Origin: Zea mays
Lineage: Eukaryota > Streptophyta > Magnoliopsida > Poales > Poaceae
Assembly: GCF_902167145.1 (NCBI RefSeq)
Contig: NW_023366836.1
Location: 17,234 to 81,233, forward strand
Direction of reading: 5' to 3'
DNA length: 64,000 bases
Made by a program: the position numbers and the translations under genes. Each line of letters opens with the position of its first letter. Position 1 is the stretch's first letter. Positions 11,302-22,149 of this stretch are shown here, piece after piece. The notes under the pieces were generated by a model. The model saw nothing but the letters and a program-made list of their open reading frames with translations, ran no database searches and was not told the origin of the DNA.

Positions 11302-12171
11302 ATGACTTCCCACGGATCCTCCGATGAAGGAAATGCACTGACCCACACTGACGGAATTGCACGAGAGGGCTTTCCCCGCATTTTGTGGGAGGTACTTCAG
11401 GGGGCTGGATACACGACACCCCCTCAGTACGCGGTGCAGCAGTTCGAGAAGCACCGGGTGCCCCGCTGTAGGGTGAGGATGACTCTGGAGCCTCATCCCC
11501 TGCAGCCAGGCTGGCGCTCCTTGGACTTAGAGTCTTTCGGGTACCGGGCAGAGGACACGATCGAGGCGATCGCTCTGCATGGATTGACTACCTTCTGCGG
11601 GTTCCATCCCTTGGAGCTGGCTACCCATCCCATTGGCTTGTTCCCCGCTGAGAAGGAGGACGACCCAATGTGGAAGGATCGGGTGGAGCATGCCAAGGAC
11701 ATCTGGGCCATCTACCCAGGTCAGACTGCGCACTTGACAGTACGGTGCATGAATGCTCTGTACCGTCTGCAGGTGATGCGCGGTGAGGCCATGTCCCATC
11801 TGATGGCACTGCTGGAGGCCACCAAGATCACGTTGGATAACCGAGAGGAGCTTGTGGTCGACTTGTCTCAAGAAATGGTAGAGAAAGATTTGCAAGTGGA
11901 GCAGCTGTCTGGTGAGATTCATGAGTTGGAGGAGCTAGTGGGCACCCGGGAGAACACCATTGAGGTCCTAGAGGATCAGCTCCTCAACACTCAGCAGCAG
12001 CTGGCAGAAGCAAATGAGCACCTAGACATGCATCACCAAGAGATCCATGGTGGGGAGGCTGACGAGGACGTTGACATCGAGGGAGGAGGCGAGTCTGCTT
12101 CCAGTATAGACACTGCTGGCTCGGGAAGACCACCTTCCCCCGAGTCCAGTGTTGCTTCGTTCGCTCACTAG
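11302..12171 (+). CDS. Accessory coiled-coil ORF (ORF0) upstream of gag in element B
   Basis: Intact frame of 289 residues between PBS and gag. I choose ATG 11302 because it sits directly after a pyrimidine-rich tract ending CCGTACACAG, like the gag start codons here; the frame is open further upstream only through a hydrophobic stretch without an ATG. Residues 1-180 look globular (FPRILWEVLQGAGY, LDLESFGYRAEDTIEAIALHG, FPAEKEDDPMWKDRV, VRCMNALYRLQVMRGEA). Residues about 182-253 form a clear coiled coil (VEQLSGEIHELEELV, IEVLEDQLLNTQQQL). The tail is acidic and Ser/Pro rich. No zinc finger, protease or nuclease motif is seen. Element A keeps a broken counterpart, so the ORF is ancestral to both. 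The function is unknown; a role in assembly or RNA handling is only a guess from the coiled coil. Confidence 0.8.
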   Translation: MTSHGSSDEGNALTHTDGIAREGFPRILWEVLQGAGYTTPPQYAVQQFEKHRVPRCRVRMTLEPHPLQPGWRSLDLESFGYRAEDTIEAIALHGLTTFCGFHPLELATHPIGLFPAEKEDDPMWKDRVEHAKDIWAIYPGQTAHLTVRCMNALYRLQVMRGEAMSHLMALLEATKITLDNREELVVDLSQEMVEKDLQVEQLSGEIHELEELVGTRENTIEVLEDQLLNTQQQLAEANEHLDMHHQEIHGGEADEDVDIEGGGESASSIDTAGSGRPPSPESSVASFAH

Positions 12172-12475
12172 GTGTCCAGGGTAGGCTTAGAAGTCGGACA
12201 GTCGGACTCCTCGCAGCTAGCTTAGCTTTTGCACCCTTGGGGTACTAGGCTAGATAGAGTTGAGTCATTTTGGAACAGTTTGATGTAATCATGTTAAACT
12301 CTCTTGGGGGCTTGTTTGAGGAATGCTATTATCAGTTTAATTTGGAAGGAAGAATTTATGCCTCTTAAAGAATCCCTTTTGTTGAAGTTAGATCTTTCAT
12401 GCTGTTTTTAACTTTTCCCCGTGTTGAAATCTTGAAATTGGAACTGTGGTGTTAAGTAAGTATGTGGTTTTTCAG

Positions 12476-15400
12476 ATGGCTGGGAGGCAGCGTCGTGGCC
12501 AGAACGAGCACGTTCCACCACCACCCCCACCTCCCACTCTGCAGGAGCTCATGGCTCAGCAGAATGAGATCCTGAGGCAGCTGGCTCAACGTCAGCCACC
12601 ACCCCAGCATTATGGTGGTGGAGACCACCAGCGTCACCCCGCGGCGGCCACCTATCAGGAATTCCTCAGCACCCAGCCTCCACTGTTCACAAGGGCGGAA
12701 GACCCACTTGACGCAGATGTGTGGCTGCGAGTGGTGGAGTCCAAATTTCCACTGCTCCATGGAGTTTGCTCAGAGGTCACCAAAGTCAGGTTCGCCACCC
12801 AGCAGCTTCGCGGACCTGCAAGGACTTGGTGGGATCACTTTCTTGCTATGCAGCCCGAGGACCGAGAGGTGGAGTGGAGGGAGTTTAAGGCAGCTTTTAG
12901 AGGACACCATATACCAGCCGGGATCATGGACAGGAAACTCAATGAGTTCTTGGCACTCACTCAGGGCAACAGGACAGTGTTGCAGTATGCCCAGGCCTTT
13001 AATGACTTGTGCCAGTATGCGGGATATCATGCGGATACAGATGAGAAGAAGAGGGACAGATTCAGAAGGGGGCTCAGCACTAAGCTCCGGGATCGTCTCA
13101 ACACCGTCAGGGCCAACAGCTACAATGAGTTGGTCAACATGGCTATCTCCCAAGAGGACTGCATTACAGCTAGGCAGGCAGAGAAGAAAAGGAAGATCCC
13201 TGTGGCAGGACCCTCAGCTCAGCCACAGCGTTTCCGGATTGTGTCCGACACCCAGGGCAGGGGACCCCAGCAGCAGCAAGGGCGATGGGTAATTCGACCT
13301 CAGCAGCAGCAGCAGCAGGCACCCAACCGCAATCAATTTCCAGCACAGCGGAATAGTCAGCAGCAGCAGTACCGCCAAGCCAATGACAACAGGTGCTTCA
13401 CTTGTGGCAACACTGGGCATTATGCCAAGAATTGCCCCAGGAACCAGCAGAGGCAGGGGCAGAATGCAAATCAGAACCAAGGCAAGAGGCAGAAGGTGCA
13501 AGTGAGGCAGGGCAGGCTGAACTTCACCACCATGGCTGACATTCCAGAGGGAGCACCCGTCATGACTGGTATCTTTACAGTATTAAATTTTCCTGCTATT
13601 GTTCTTTTTGATTCCGGTGCTTCGCATAGTTTTATCAGTGCAAGGTTTAGTGCCAAATGCCAGTTGCCCTTTCACCACACCAATGGGGGCATTACAATTT
13701 CAACCCCAGGAGGCAGGGTTGCCACCTACCAAATTAACAAGAATGTGCCTATAAAGTTTGGTAGTCTGATAATTAAAGCCAACCTTCTCATTCTGGGTTT
13801 GGAGAGTGTGGATATTATATTGGGAACTGACTGGTTGACAAGGAATCAGGCTGTGATGGATATTGCGGCTAGAGCCATTGAGGTGCACTCACCAACTTGT
13901 GGTGAGACCACACTGTATTTGCCTGACCAGGGTTGTACCCGATCTTGTGCCTTTGTTATGTTAGAATCCCCAGTGGAAAAGATCCCAGTGGTCTGTGACT
14001 ATCCGGATGTTTTTCCGGATGAATTGCCAGGGATGCCGCCTGACCGAGATATTGAGTTCGCCATCGAATTGCAACCCGGGACCGCTCCTATTTCCAAGAG
14101 ACCCTATAGGATGCCTCCCGCAGAATTGGCAGAATTGAAGAAACAATTGCAAGAGTTGTTGGACAAAGGGTTTATTCGTCCAAGCACTTCACCATGGGGA
14201 TGTCCAGCATTATTTGTGAAGAAAAAGGATGAGAGTTTGAGGATGTGTGTTGACTACCGCCCTCTCAATGCGGTGACCATAAAGAACAAATACCCGTTGC
14301 CTCGCATTGATGTTCTGTTTGATCAGTTGGTTGGAGCCAAGGTATTCTCCAAGATAGACCTTCGCTCAGGATACCATCAGATCAAGATCCGCGCTAGCGA
14401 TATTCCCAAGACGGCTTTCTCTACCAGATATGGACTGTATGAGTTTCTGGTGATGTCTTTTGGGCTGACCAATGCCCCGGCTTATTTTATGTATTTGATG
14501 AACTCAGTATTCATGCCAGAGTTAGACAAGTTTGTGGTCGTTTTCATTGATGATATACTGATCTATTCCAAGAGCGAAGCCGAGCACACCAAACACTTGT
14601 ATACTGTACTTCAGAGACTGCGTGATCATCAGTTGTATGCTAAGCTGAGTAAGTGTGAGTTTTGGCTGAAGGAGATCAAATTCTTGGGTCACACAATTTC
14701 TCAAGATGGGATATCAGTTGATCCTGAGAAGGTGCAGGAGGTGATGGATTGGAAACCCCTGACCACAGTAAAGCAAATTCGGAGCTTTCTGGGATTGGCA
14801 GGATATTATCGACGATTTATTCCGGATTTCTCCAGAATTGCCAAACCAATGACTGAACTGTTGAAGAAGGGAGTCAAATTTGAGTGGAGCCAAAAGTGTG
14901 AAGATGCCTTTCATACCTTGAGACAGCATTTGACAACAGCCCCGGTGTTAGCTCAACCTGACAATACCAAGCCATTTGAAGTTTATTGTGATGCTTCTGG
15001 TACTGGTTTGGGATGTGTCTTGATGCAAGAGAGCAGAGTGATTGCTTATGCTTCCCGGGCACTCAGGCCCCATGAGCAGAACTACCCTACCCATGATCTA
15101 GAGTTGGCAGCTGTAGTTCATGCTCTAAAGATATGGAGACACTACCTGATGGGAGCTCACTGTAACATCTACACTGATCACAAAAGTCTCAAATACATCT
15201 TCACTCAGGCAGATCTGAACATGAGGCAAAGGAGATGGTTAGAGTTGATCAAGGATTATGATTTAGAAGTGCATTATCACCCAGGGAAGGCCAATGTTGT
15301 GGCAGATGCCTTGAGCAGAAAGGCCCAGTGTAATTGTATGAGCATGGATGTGGGAGTGACCACCCTGTGTGATGAGTTGTGCAAGTTGAACCTGGAAGTT

Positions 15401-15817
15401 GTTTCTTCGGGTAAACTAAGCTATATCTCGGTGGAGCCCACGTTGCAAGAGCAGATCATAAGGGCTCAGGTTGAGGATAAGGGTGTTCAGGTTATCAAGG
15501 ATATGATCAAGCAAAAGGCAGAAAAATACAAATGTTTCCGACAGGACAGTAAGGGAATTCTATGGTTTGGAGATCGATTGGTTGTTCCCAAGGACCCTGA
15601 GCTTAGAAAGAAGATACTGGACGAAGCCCACCTTTCCAAATTCTCCATGCACCCTGGTAGCAACAAGATGTATCATGATCTCAGATCTCTATATTGGTGG
15701 ACTAGAATGAAAAGGGAAATTGCCAAATACATATCCGAATGTGACACCTGCCAGAGAATTAAGGCTAGTCACTTGAAGGCAGCAGGCCATTTGCAACCCC
15801 TTCCCATACCATCTTGA
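12476..15817 (+). pseudogene. gag-pol: Gag-Pol of element B: Gag, protease, RT, RNase H, integrase N-terminus (ends at a premature TGA)
   Basis: Single frame from ATG 12476, which directly follows GGTTTTTCAG. Capsid blocks are [26 protein letters not shown] and [14 protein letters not shown]. After a Gln-rich linker comes the knuckle [14 protein letters not shown] (from residue 307). The protease active site is [12 protein letters not shown] (Asp at residue 379). RT has [17 protein letters not shown] and the catalytic FIDD box (from residue 690). RNase H has [14 protein letters not shown] and [11 protein letters not shown]. The integrase zinc finger is [10 protein letters not shown] ... CDTCQRIK. 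The frame stops at TGA 15815-15817, where relatives have Trp (TGG), a G-to-A change. The same frame continues beyond, so this is one nonsense mutation, not a natural end. Confidence 0.93.
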
Positions 15818-16891
15818 AAATGGGAGGACATTTGCATGGACTTCATAGTGGGATTACCCAATACCTCCAGGCACCATGATTCTATTTGGGTTATCGTGGA
15901 CAGATTGACCAAGACTGCTCATTTCTTGCCAGTGCATACCACCCACAAGACCGAGAAGTATGCTGAAATTTATGTTGATCAGATAGTGAGATTACATGGT
16001 ATTCCCAAGACCATTATATCTGACAGAGGAGCACTGTTTGTGGCACGCTTTTGGGAGAAACTGCAAGAATCACTTGGGACCCATGTCCTCTGAAGCTCAG
16101 CATACCACCCACAAACAGATGGCCAGACCGAAAGGGTGAATCAGATTTTGGAAGATATGTTGCGAGCATGTGCACTACACTACGGGAAGGATTGGGACAA
16201 GTGTCTGTCTTTGGCAGAGTTTTCGTACAATAACAGCTACCAGTCCAGTCTGAAGATGGCACCTTTTGAGGCTTTGTATGGGAGAAGGTGCAGGACCCCA
16301 CTTAACTGGTCTCAAGCGGGAGAAAGGGAAATTTTTGGGCCAGACTTGGTACTCGAGGCAGAGGCAAAAGTCAGGGTTATTACCAAGAACTTGGAAGCTG
16401 CTCAGGCCAGGCAAAGGAGCTATCATGACAAGAGGTGGAAGCCTCTACAGTTTGAGGTGGGAGATCATGTCTATCTTAAGGTATCACCCACCAAGGGTGT
16501 CCAGAGATTCGGGATCAAGGGCAAGTTGGCCCCTCGCTACATTGGACCCTATGAGATCAAGGCAAGTTGTGGACCCGTAGCTTACCAATTGGAATTGCCA
16601 CCTCACATGTCAGCAGTGCATAATGTGTTCCATGTATCTCAGCTGCGGAAATGCGTTCGTCTACCCACTGAAGTACTCCCGGAACCAGACATTGAGATAG
16701 AACCAGATTTATCCTACCAAGAGTACCCCGTCAAGGTATTAGATCAAAAGGAGAGATCAACTCGGGCAAGGACAGTAAGAATGTATAAGGTTCAGTGGAG
16801 TCACCATTCAACAGAAGAAGCTACATGGGAGACTGAGGATTTTCTACGCTCTCGCTTCCCCGACTTTCTACCCAAAGGAGTCGGTATGTAA
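15818..16891 (+). pseudogene. pol: Integrase core, C-terminus and chromodomain of element B
   Basis: Same frame as the upstream gag-pol. It contains the catalytic region [21 protein letters not shown] (second Asp) and HPQTDGQTERVNQ (Glu present). A second nonsense codon, TGA at 16091-16093 just before SSAYHPQTDG, is probably a CGA-to-TGA change. The C-terminal GKLAPRYIGPYEI and VFHVSQLRKC blocks are followed by a complete chromodomain (YPVKVLDQKERS ... MYKVQWSHHSTEEATWE ... FPDFLP) and TAA at 16889-16891. All catalytic residues of integrase are present, so loss of function rests on the two stops alone. Confidence 0.92.
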
Positions 16892-17128
16892 CCCCAGAAC
16901 CCCACCCCCACCTGCCCTTTGAATCCAATTATAAGAAAAACTTAGATAACAAGGATAGTCTAAGTTGTGGATTTAACTTAAGAAGGGCTTCCTTCTGAAG
17001 TTGCAAAGAGAATGACATTCGAAGAGTAGTTAACAAGAGAAACTTGAGTATAAAGAAAGAGTAGCACCAACACACCTTCCAGCACCCTCCAAGGGACTCT
17101 ACCTAAAATCTCGGGACGAGATTCCTTT

Positions 17129-17140
17129 AAGGGGGGAGGG
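17129..17140 (+). promoter_or_regulatory. Polypurine tract of element B
   Basis: AAGGGGGGAGGG, separated by one C from the 3' LTR start at 17142. The 237 bp between the gag-pol stop and this tract hold no frame of note. Confidence 0.88.
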
Positions 17141-17141
17141 C

Positions 17142-20100
17142 TGTAACACCCCAGGTGTTGCCATGGCTGGAGCACACCTTGGCACTCAAGACTATGATCA
17201 CATGTGGAAGAACTTAAGGAGCAAAAGTATAGGGGCTTTGGAAACTAAGTTTTTACCAAGAGTTGGGAATGACCAAAGGCATTACCCTAATTGTGTGCAA
17301 CTATCACCTTGGGAGAGGGGGAAAGAACCCTAGGCCCCTCTTAAACCCTATCTCCCAAAACCATGGATAAGAGGGGAAAGAGAGTGAGCAAATGTGCAAA
17401 ACATGGGTAATCTTTACCCAAACCCTAAGCAACATTATAACCATCAATTAGGGGAGGGAAATATTACAAAAAGGCCCCTAGGGAAACCCCATTTCAAATC
17501 TCCAAGTGGAGAGAGAGCTAGAGCTCTCTAATTCCCTCTAAGTCCCATTTTAGCCCTAAATCAAAGATCAACCGTGTTCACTTTAAAAATGGCACCAAAA
17601 CCACTTGGGTTCTATACCAAAAATGTGCAATACCACTTAGGGCACCCACTGGAAAAAGTTGAGCTCGAGACTCGGACGTTTGACATGCCATGGCATGGCT
17701 TTTGTCGTGATATGCTCAGTATGACACACCTGTTTTGGCACCCGAAGATCTCCCTCCCTAGGCCGTATCTGCCCCGGCGTCTCACAGTTGAGTGACAGCC
17801 CTAGGTGCCAGGAAGAGGTCTGCGCCGGACTTTTGCAAAGATTCGCACGTTTGCGACCTCTGGCGACATTTGAACACTGGAAGAAACAAACCGCCACGTG
17901 TTCGACGCCGTCTGCCGCGCCAGAGCACGCCCGCGCGCGCGCCCGCGCCGCGCCCAAGCCAAGCCAGTGCCCTGGTCCACGTCCGCGACTATAAAACGCC
18001 CAGGAGCCTTGGCCGTACCCCTCCGCACGCGCTCAAGCCTCACCGGAGCTCAGTTCGCCGCCGTTTGCCCATACGCGACGTGCCCGCGGCCACCCGAGCC
18101 CCTGCCACCGTAGACCGGCCAGCCCCGCCATTCCCAACCCCGTCCAGCCCTCGGAGAAGACTGTGCACGTCTCCGTGAAGCTCCCCGAGCGAGGAATCGG
18201 GCTCTGCTTCACCGGAGAGGCCGGCCCAAGGTCACCGGACTTCAACCGACCGCCGGCAACCGTGGACCGAGGTACACCGTGCACCTCTCTTCGATTCCTT
18301 GCACGGTTAGACTCCTTAGACCTCCACGAAGCTCCCTATGTCCTTGGATTGAACTATGCCGCCGTGGATAGGCCGAAGCACACGCCGCCGACGAGCTCGC
18401 CCGCCTGCTCACGTGGACCGGGCGATTCCGGCCATCCCCGACGACGAGCCGTACCTCGACGTGATCGCCAGACCCTCCCCGAGCCAACCCTACCCTTCGC
18501 CGGACCTCCCTCGCCGCCGGTAAGCCGCGCCACCCTTTTCTTTCCCGCGGCTACTGTTTCAGTTGAGGGAGGGACTGCGGGTGAGAGGGAGAGAAACCCA
18601 GGGGGTTAAGTGAAAGGTCAGAGACTCAAGTGAATAGTGCCTTAAGGGTAGATCTGCGAGGTTTGAATTGTTTTAAACCCAGGGACCTCGGCGCAAACTG
18701 TTTTTCCAGGAAAACTTAATTAAAACCTAATTTAAATTCAAACAGAAACTTTAAAAACCCATAACTTCTGTTTGGTTTATCCAATTTTGGTCAAACCAAT
18801 TTTGCCAGACTCTAAATCATGTAACCTATTTAGGAAAAATATAAAACCCCTTGGTGCTGTGGAAAACTTAAAAGTTCTGATTTAATGTTAACTTTGGCCA
18901 AAAGCTAAATAATAGTAAGAAAAATAGTTAGGCTATTTGACTAAGGTTAGGAAAATTTGGAGAAGTTTATATTCACCTACTAACCTGTTTAAAAATGTTA
19001 AACCCCTCTGTCTATTACATTAAGTTAGTTTTAACCCCTTATTCCAAATATGCTTAAGTTTAAGAAAAATAGGAAAAGTGACACAAATATTGAACCAGAG
19101 GGCACCCCTATTTTTGTTAAGATACTTAGTTAATGTAGTTCACTAGAAAAATATATCATACCCTGTTTTAGTGTAAAATAATTAAGATCTCTTTTATTTT
19201 AATAAAACAAATGAAACTTAGAAAAATTCTACAAAAATAACCCCAAGGTGAAAACACCCCCACCCTTGGGATAACTATTGTTTTATTAGAAAGAACTTAG
19301 GAAAAATATGAAATCTGCTGTTTGACATTTTTCAAATAGTAATGTAGTAGAAAGAGCCTTTTTGACATGAAACTTAAGAAAAGCATAACTAATTAACCAC
19401 CCCTTAGTTTCCTGTGGTTTTTAGCACAAAAACCTATCATTACCAGAGGATGTCAACAAAAATAACCTTTAGGACAGAGCCTACCCCTAACTAGGAGGTG
19501 TAGTGTTAAGTGCCCCTTTTTGCCTAACTTTGTTATTTTTGTTTAAGGCCTAACTTTTATACCTTAAGCCTCAAATTCTTAAAACAAGCTAAAATAGCCA
19601 GTGACAACCCACTGTAATTTTTACAGAATTTTTGGAAATTATTAAAACCCTGTTGTAGTTCAAACCTACCCTAGAAAACCTAAATGGAAATTAAGGGAAG
19701 AGAAATAAAAGATATGAATAAAGGTTGTCCCTAAAAACTTTATTTGCTGTCCACAAAAATATATCAAAGCAATACCAAACCAATATGTTGTCCTAAAGGA
19801 AAACCTAAGTCCAAGGAGTAATGAGTCTATCTATGTACCACTAGAAGCCCCGCATAACTAAGAAAACCCTAAGTTACTTCTCGACTTCGTTTCTTTTGCA
19901 TAATGTTATTAAATCGTGCATAATCATGACATACATGTTCATTGCATTTCGATAGACTGTAATCTTGCTGACGGAGAGTACATCCTCGTGCCGGAGCAAG
20001 GAGCTGCTCAGGAGGTAGCCCCAGATCCAGCACCAGAGCCAGCACCAGAGGACCTGCCTGCCACTGCTTTGGAAGGCAAGCCCCGGTTTTATGCATAACC

Positions 20101-21491
20101 TGTTATTTATGCTATTTTACTTCACTTAATGATTGTAGGATTGATTGTGCACTTAGGTGTAGGAATTGTTTGAAACCCTAGTTGCATGATCTCAGGAATC
20201 CTTTTGAAATGAATACTAGTATGACAGGTCGAGTAGCTGCTTTAATTAAATAGGATCTCGGTAGAAGACAAGTGATTTTTCTAGCATTCGCGCGAGATCA
20301 GGAAATTGATTGTACCCACTTTCACACTATCATGATACTAGTTGGTGGACAACAATCCATGGGGATTGGTTGTTTACGAGATGGAAAATGGAATAAGGAT
20401 TAACGTGCGGATACCTGTGTCAAGCGTTTGAATGTACTAAACACATACCGAGAAATATGGTAAATCGGTAAGCCTAGTACCTGAGTGAACCTGCCCGCAG
20501 ACATATCCCCTCACGCGACCTGAGACGAGGTCTCCCATTCCGGTTATGGTGGGTACAAGTGCGGTCACTGCACGACGGCCAGTCGGGGTCAGTGGGGCAT
20601 TGTACGCCAAGGCGGTGAGCCCTGATCTGTTGCCAGGGAATCGATGGGGACGGTTGATGTGTGTGGGGACGGAGTGCCCCTACATGTCGTGTGTTTAGGT
20701 TTACCTTGCAAGGATAAAAACTCGATTCGAATCGTCTGCTTCTCGCAGCTAATGAGACTGCTTGATCCATTGTACTGCATTGAGTAATAAGTGGAAGTAT
20801 GATGAGTTGAGATAAGATGTTGACTGTTAATGATGCTTGCTACCATGTATGAGTAGATAGTCCACTTTTAGCCTTAAGAGAGTCACACTTAACTTTGATT
20901 AAGTTAAAATCTTGATTTAGAAACTCAGCTAGTGCTTTTGGCAACCAAACCCCACAGCCAAACAGCTGCATGTCTAGAGGTAGAGGAGTAGACTCCTCAC
21001 ACCGGGTAAGTCTAGCTGAGTATTAGTATACTCAGCCTTGCTTGTGGCATAATTTTTTACAGGTTCCCTGGAGGAGATGGTTGCTGGGATAACTTGGCCG
21101 ACCACCCTGCCACCGGGTTGGACTGTCGAGTGGGACCCTGCCTCGGCTGAGGAGGAGCATGAGGAGTGATGGGACAGGCTTCCCCATCTCTCTGTTTTAT
21201 TTACCGTTAGTTTTATTCCGCTGCACTTCGAACAATGATGGATACTTTTGCAAAAACTCCGATGATGATGATGGTGATGTAATAATTTAACATTATGACA
21301 TGTATGGTTTTATGCTTTATTGTATTTGCTCTGTGACTCACCTTCGATTGAGATTGTGGTACTTGATCCTGTCAGTGGCCGTGTCGGACTAGATCCGAGG
21401 GATTGACGGGTTATCCCCATTTAAGTGTGGTCTAGCCTCTAAGGCGGGGCTTGGACACTTAAGTTGGAATAATTCAGGCAGTTCCGCCACA
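17142..21491 (+). repeat. 3' LTR of element B
   Basis: Same length (4350 bp) and ends as the 5' LTR, offset by exactly 10610 bp. The roughly 15 differences I noted are scattered, mostly transitions (for example at the positions equal to 6983, 7188, 7368, 9617, 9660 and 10741). It carries its own TATA box (17990-17996) and a copy of the exon-like unit (19956-21169). It is followed by the TSD copy CGCCT. Confidence 0.95.
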
Positions 21492-21504
21492 CGCCTTACC
21501 CTCC

Positions 21505-21511
21505 TATAAAT
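21505..21511 (+). promoter_or_regulatory. TATA box of the element A LTR
   Basis: TATAAAT within a CCTCC-TATAAAT-TGAGCC context, followed by GC-rich leader sequence. Element B landed a few bases upstream, separating this box from its U3. Confidence 0.7.
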
Positions 21512-22144
21512 TGAGCCCATGACCAGCTCCGTAGGGTCATCAGCTAACCAGCCACCGCCAATTAGCCACGATCGTTCACCGGAGCTCGGGAATTTCACGT
21601 TCGCCCCAAATTGGGTTTCCGCCACCGTAGAATCAAGCTCACCGCGGCCAGCCCTTTCTAGGTCAGTTCATCCCTCCTTCTCCTTTGTTCGAGCACTCTT
21701 GTCACTTAGTGATGCTGGCCGAACCGCCAATTGGGACGGAATAGCTCTAGATCACCGGGAACGCATTCATCTGTCCGCCACCTAATCGGTTTACACGGAC
21801 AGAGCTTAATAGGTCGCCATTCGTGCAATTGGGTTGGGATAAATACTCGAGGTAGATCCAATTTGGTGTCTGTTGCTCGGAGAATCCAGCCGTGGCCCCA
21901 ATCGGCCGGTACAAGCGCTCGCCGGAGTGCTCCCCGCGCTGCCGTCGTCGTGGACTTGGGCGTGCAAAGAATTAGAAATCAAGGGGGCTCGGTGTAAAGC
22001 GTCAGCGACTCAGTGAATAGTGCTTCGGATCTACTTTAGGTTGTTCTGAAACGCAAGGCCCTTTTTGCAAAGCCGCCAGGGCACGGGCGCACGCGTGCGT
22101 TTTCCCTGTGTTACTGGGCCGTCTGGGCCAGATGTTGCCCAGTA

Positions 22145-22149
22145 CTATT
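22145..22149. repeat. Target-site duplication of element S (left copy)
   Basis: CTATT, repeated exactly at 41256-41260. It places S inside the LTR of element A. Confidence 0.92.

Larger units (their letters stand above)
6532..21491 (+). mobile_element. Element B: nearly intact chromovirus nested in the A LTR
   Basis: A complete LTR element of 14960 bp with 4350-bp LTRs (6532-10881 and 17142-21491), TG...CA ends, a five-base TSD CGCCT on both sides, a PBS after the 5' LTR and a PPT before the 3' LTR. Contents are an accessory coiled-coil ORF, then one long gag-pol frame ending in a chromodomain. By eye I count about 15 differences between the two LTRs, roughly 0.3 percent, which at 1.3e-8 per site per year suggests an age near 0.1-0.2 My. 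Only two nonsense codons interrupt gag-pol. It is a Tekay/Del-type element by chromodomain and LTR length; the family is not named. Confidence 0.96.
21497..22149 (+). repeat. 3' LTR of element A, fragment 2 of 3 (promoter and leader region)
   Basis: Continues the A LTR after element B. It opens nearly at once with a TATA box (21505-21511) and a GC-rich stretch expected of the transcribed leader. Positions 21985-22040 resemble B at 7990-8045 (GGGGG, AGTG, GACTCA, GTGAATAGTGC), which aligns the two LTRs. A GT at 21909 (GGCCG|GTACAAG) is a plausible 5' splice site in the position of B's GTAAGC. The fragment ends at CTATT (22145-22149), duplicated at 41256-41260 across element S. Confidence 0.88.
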
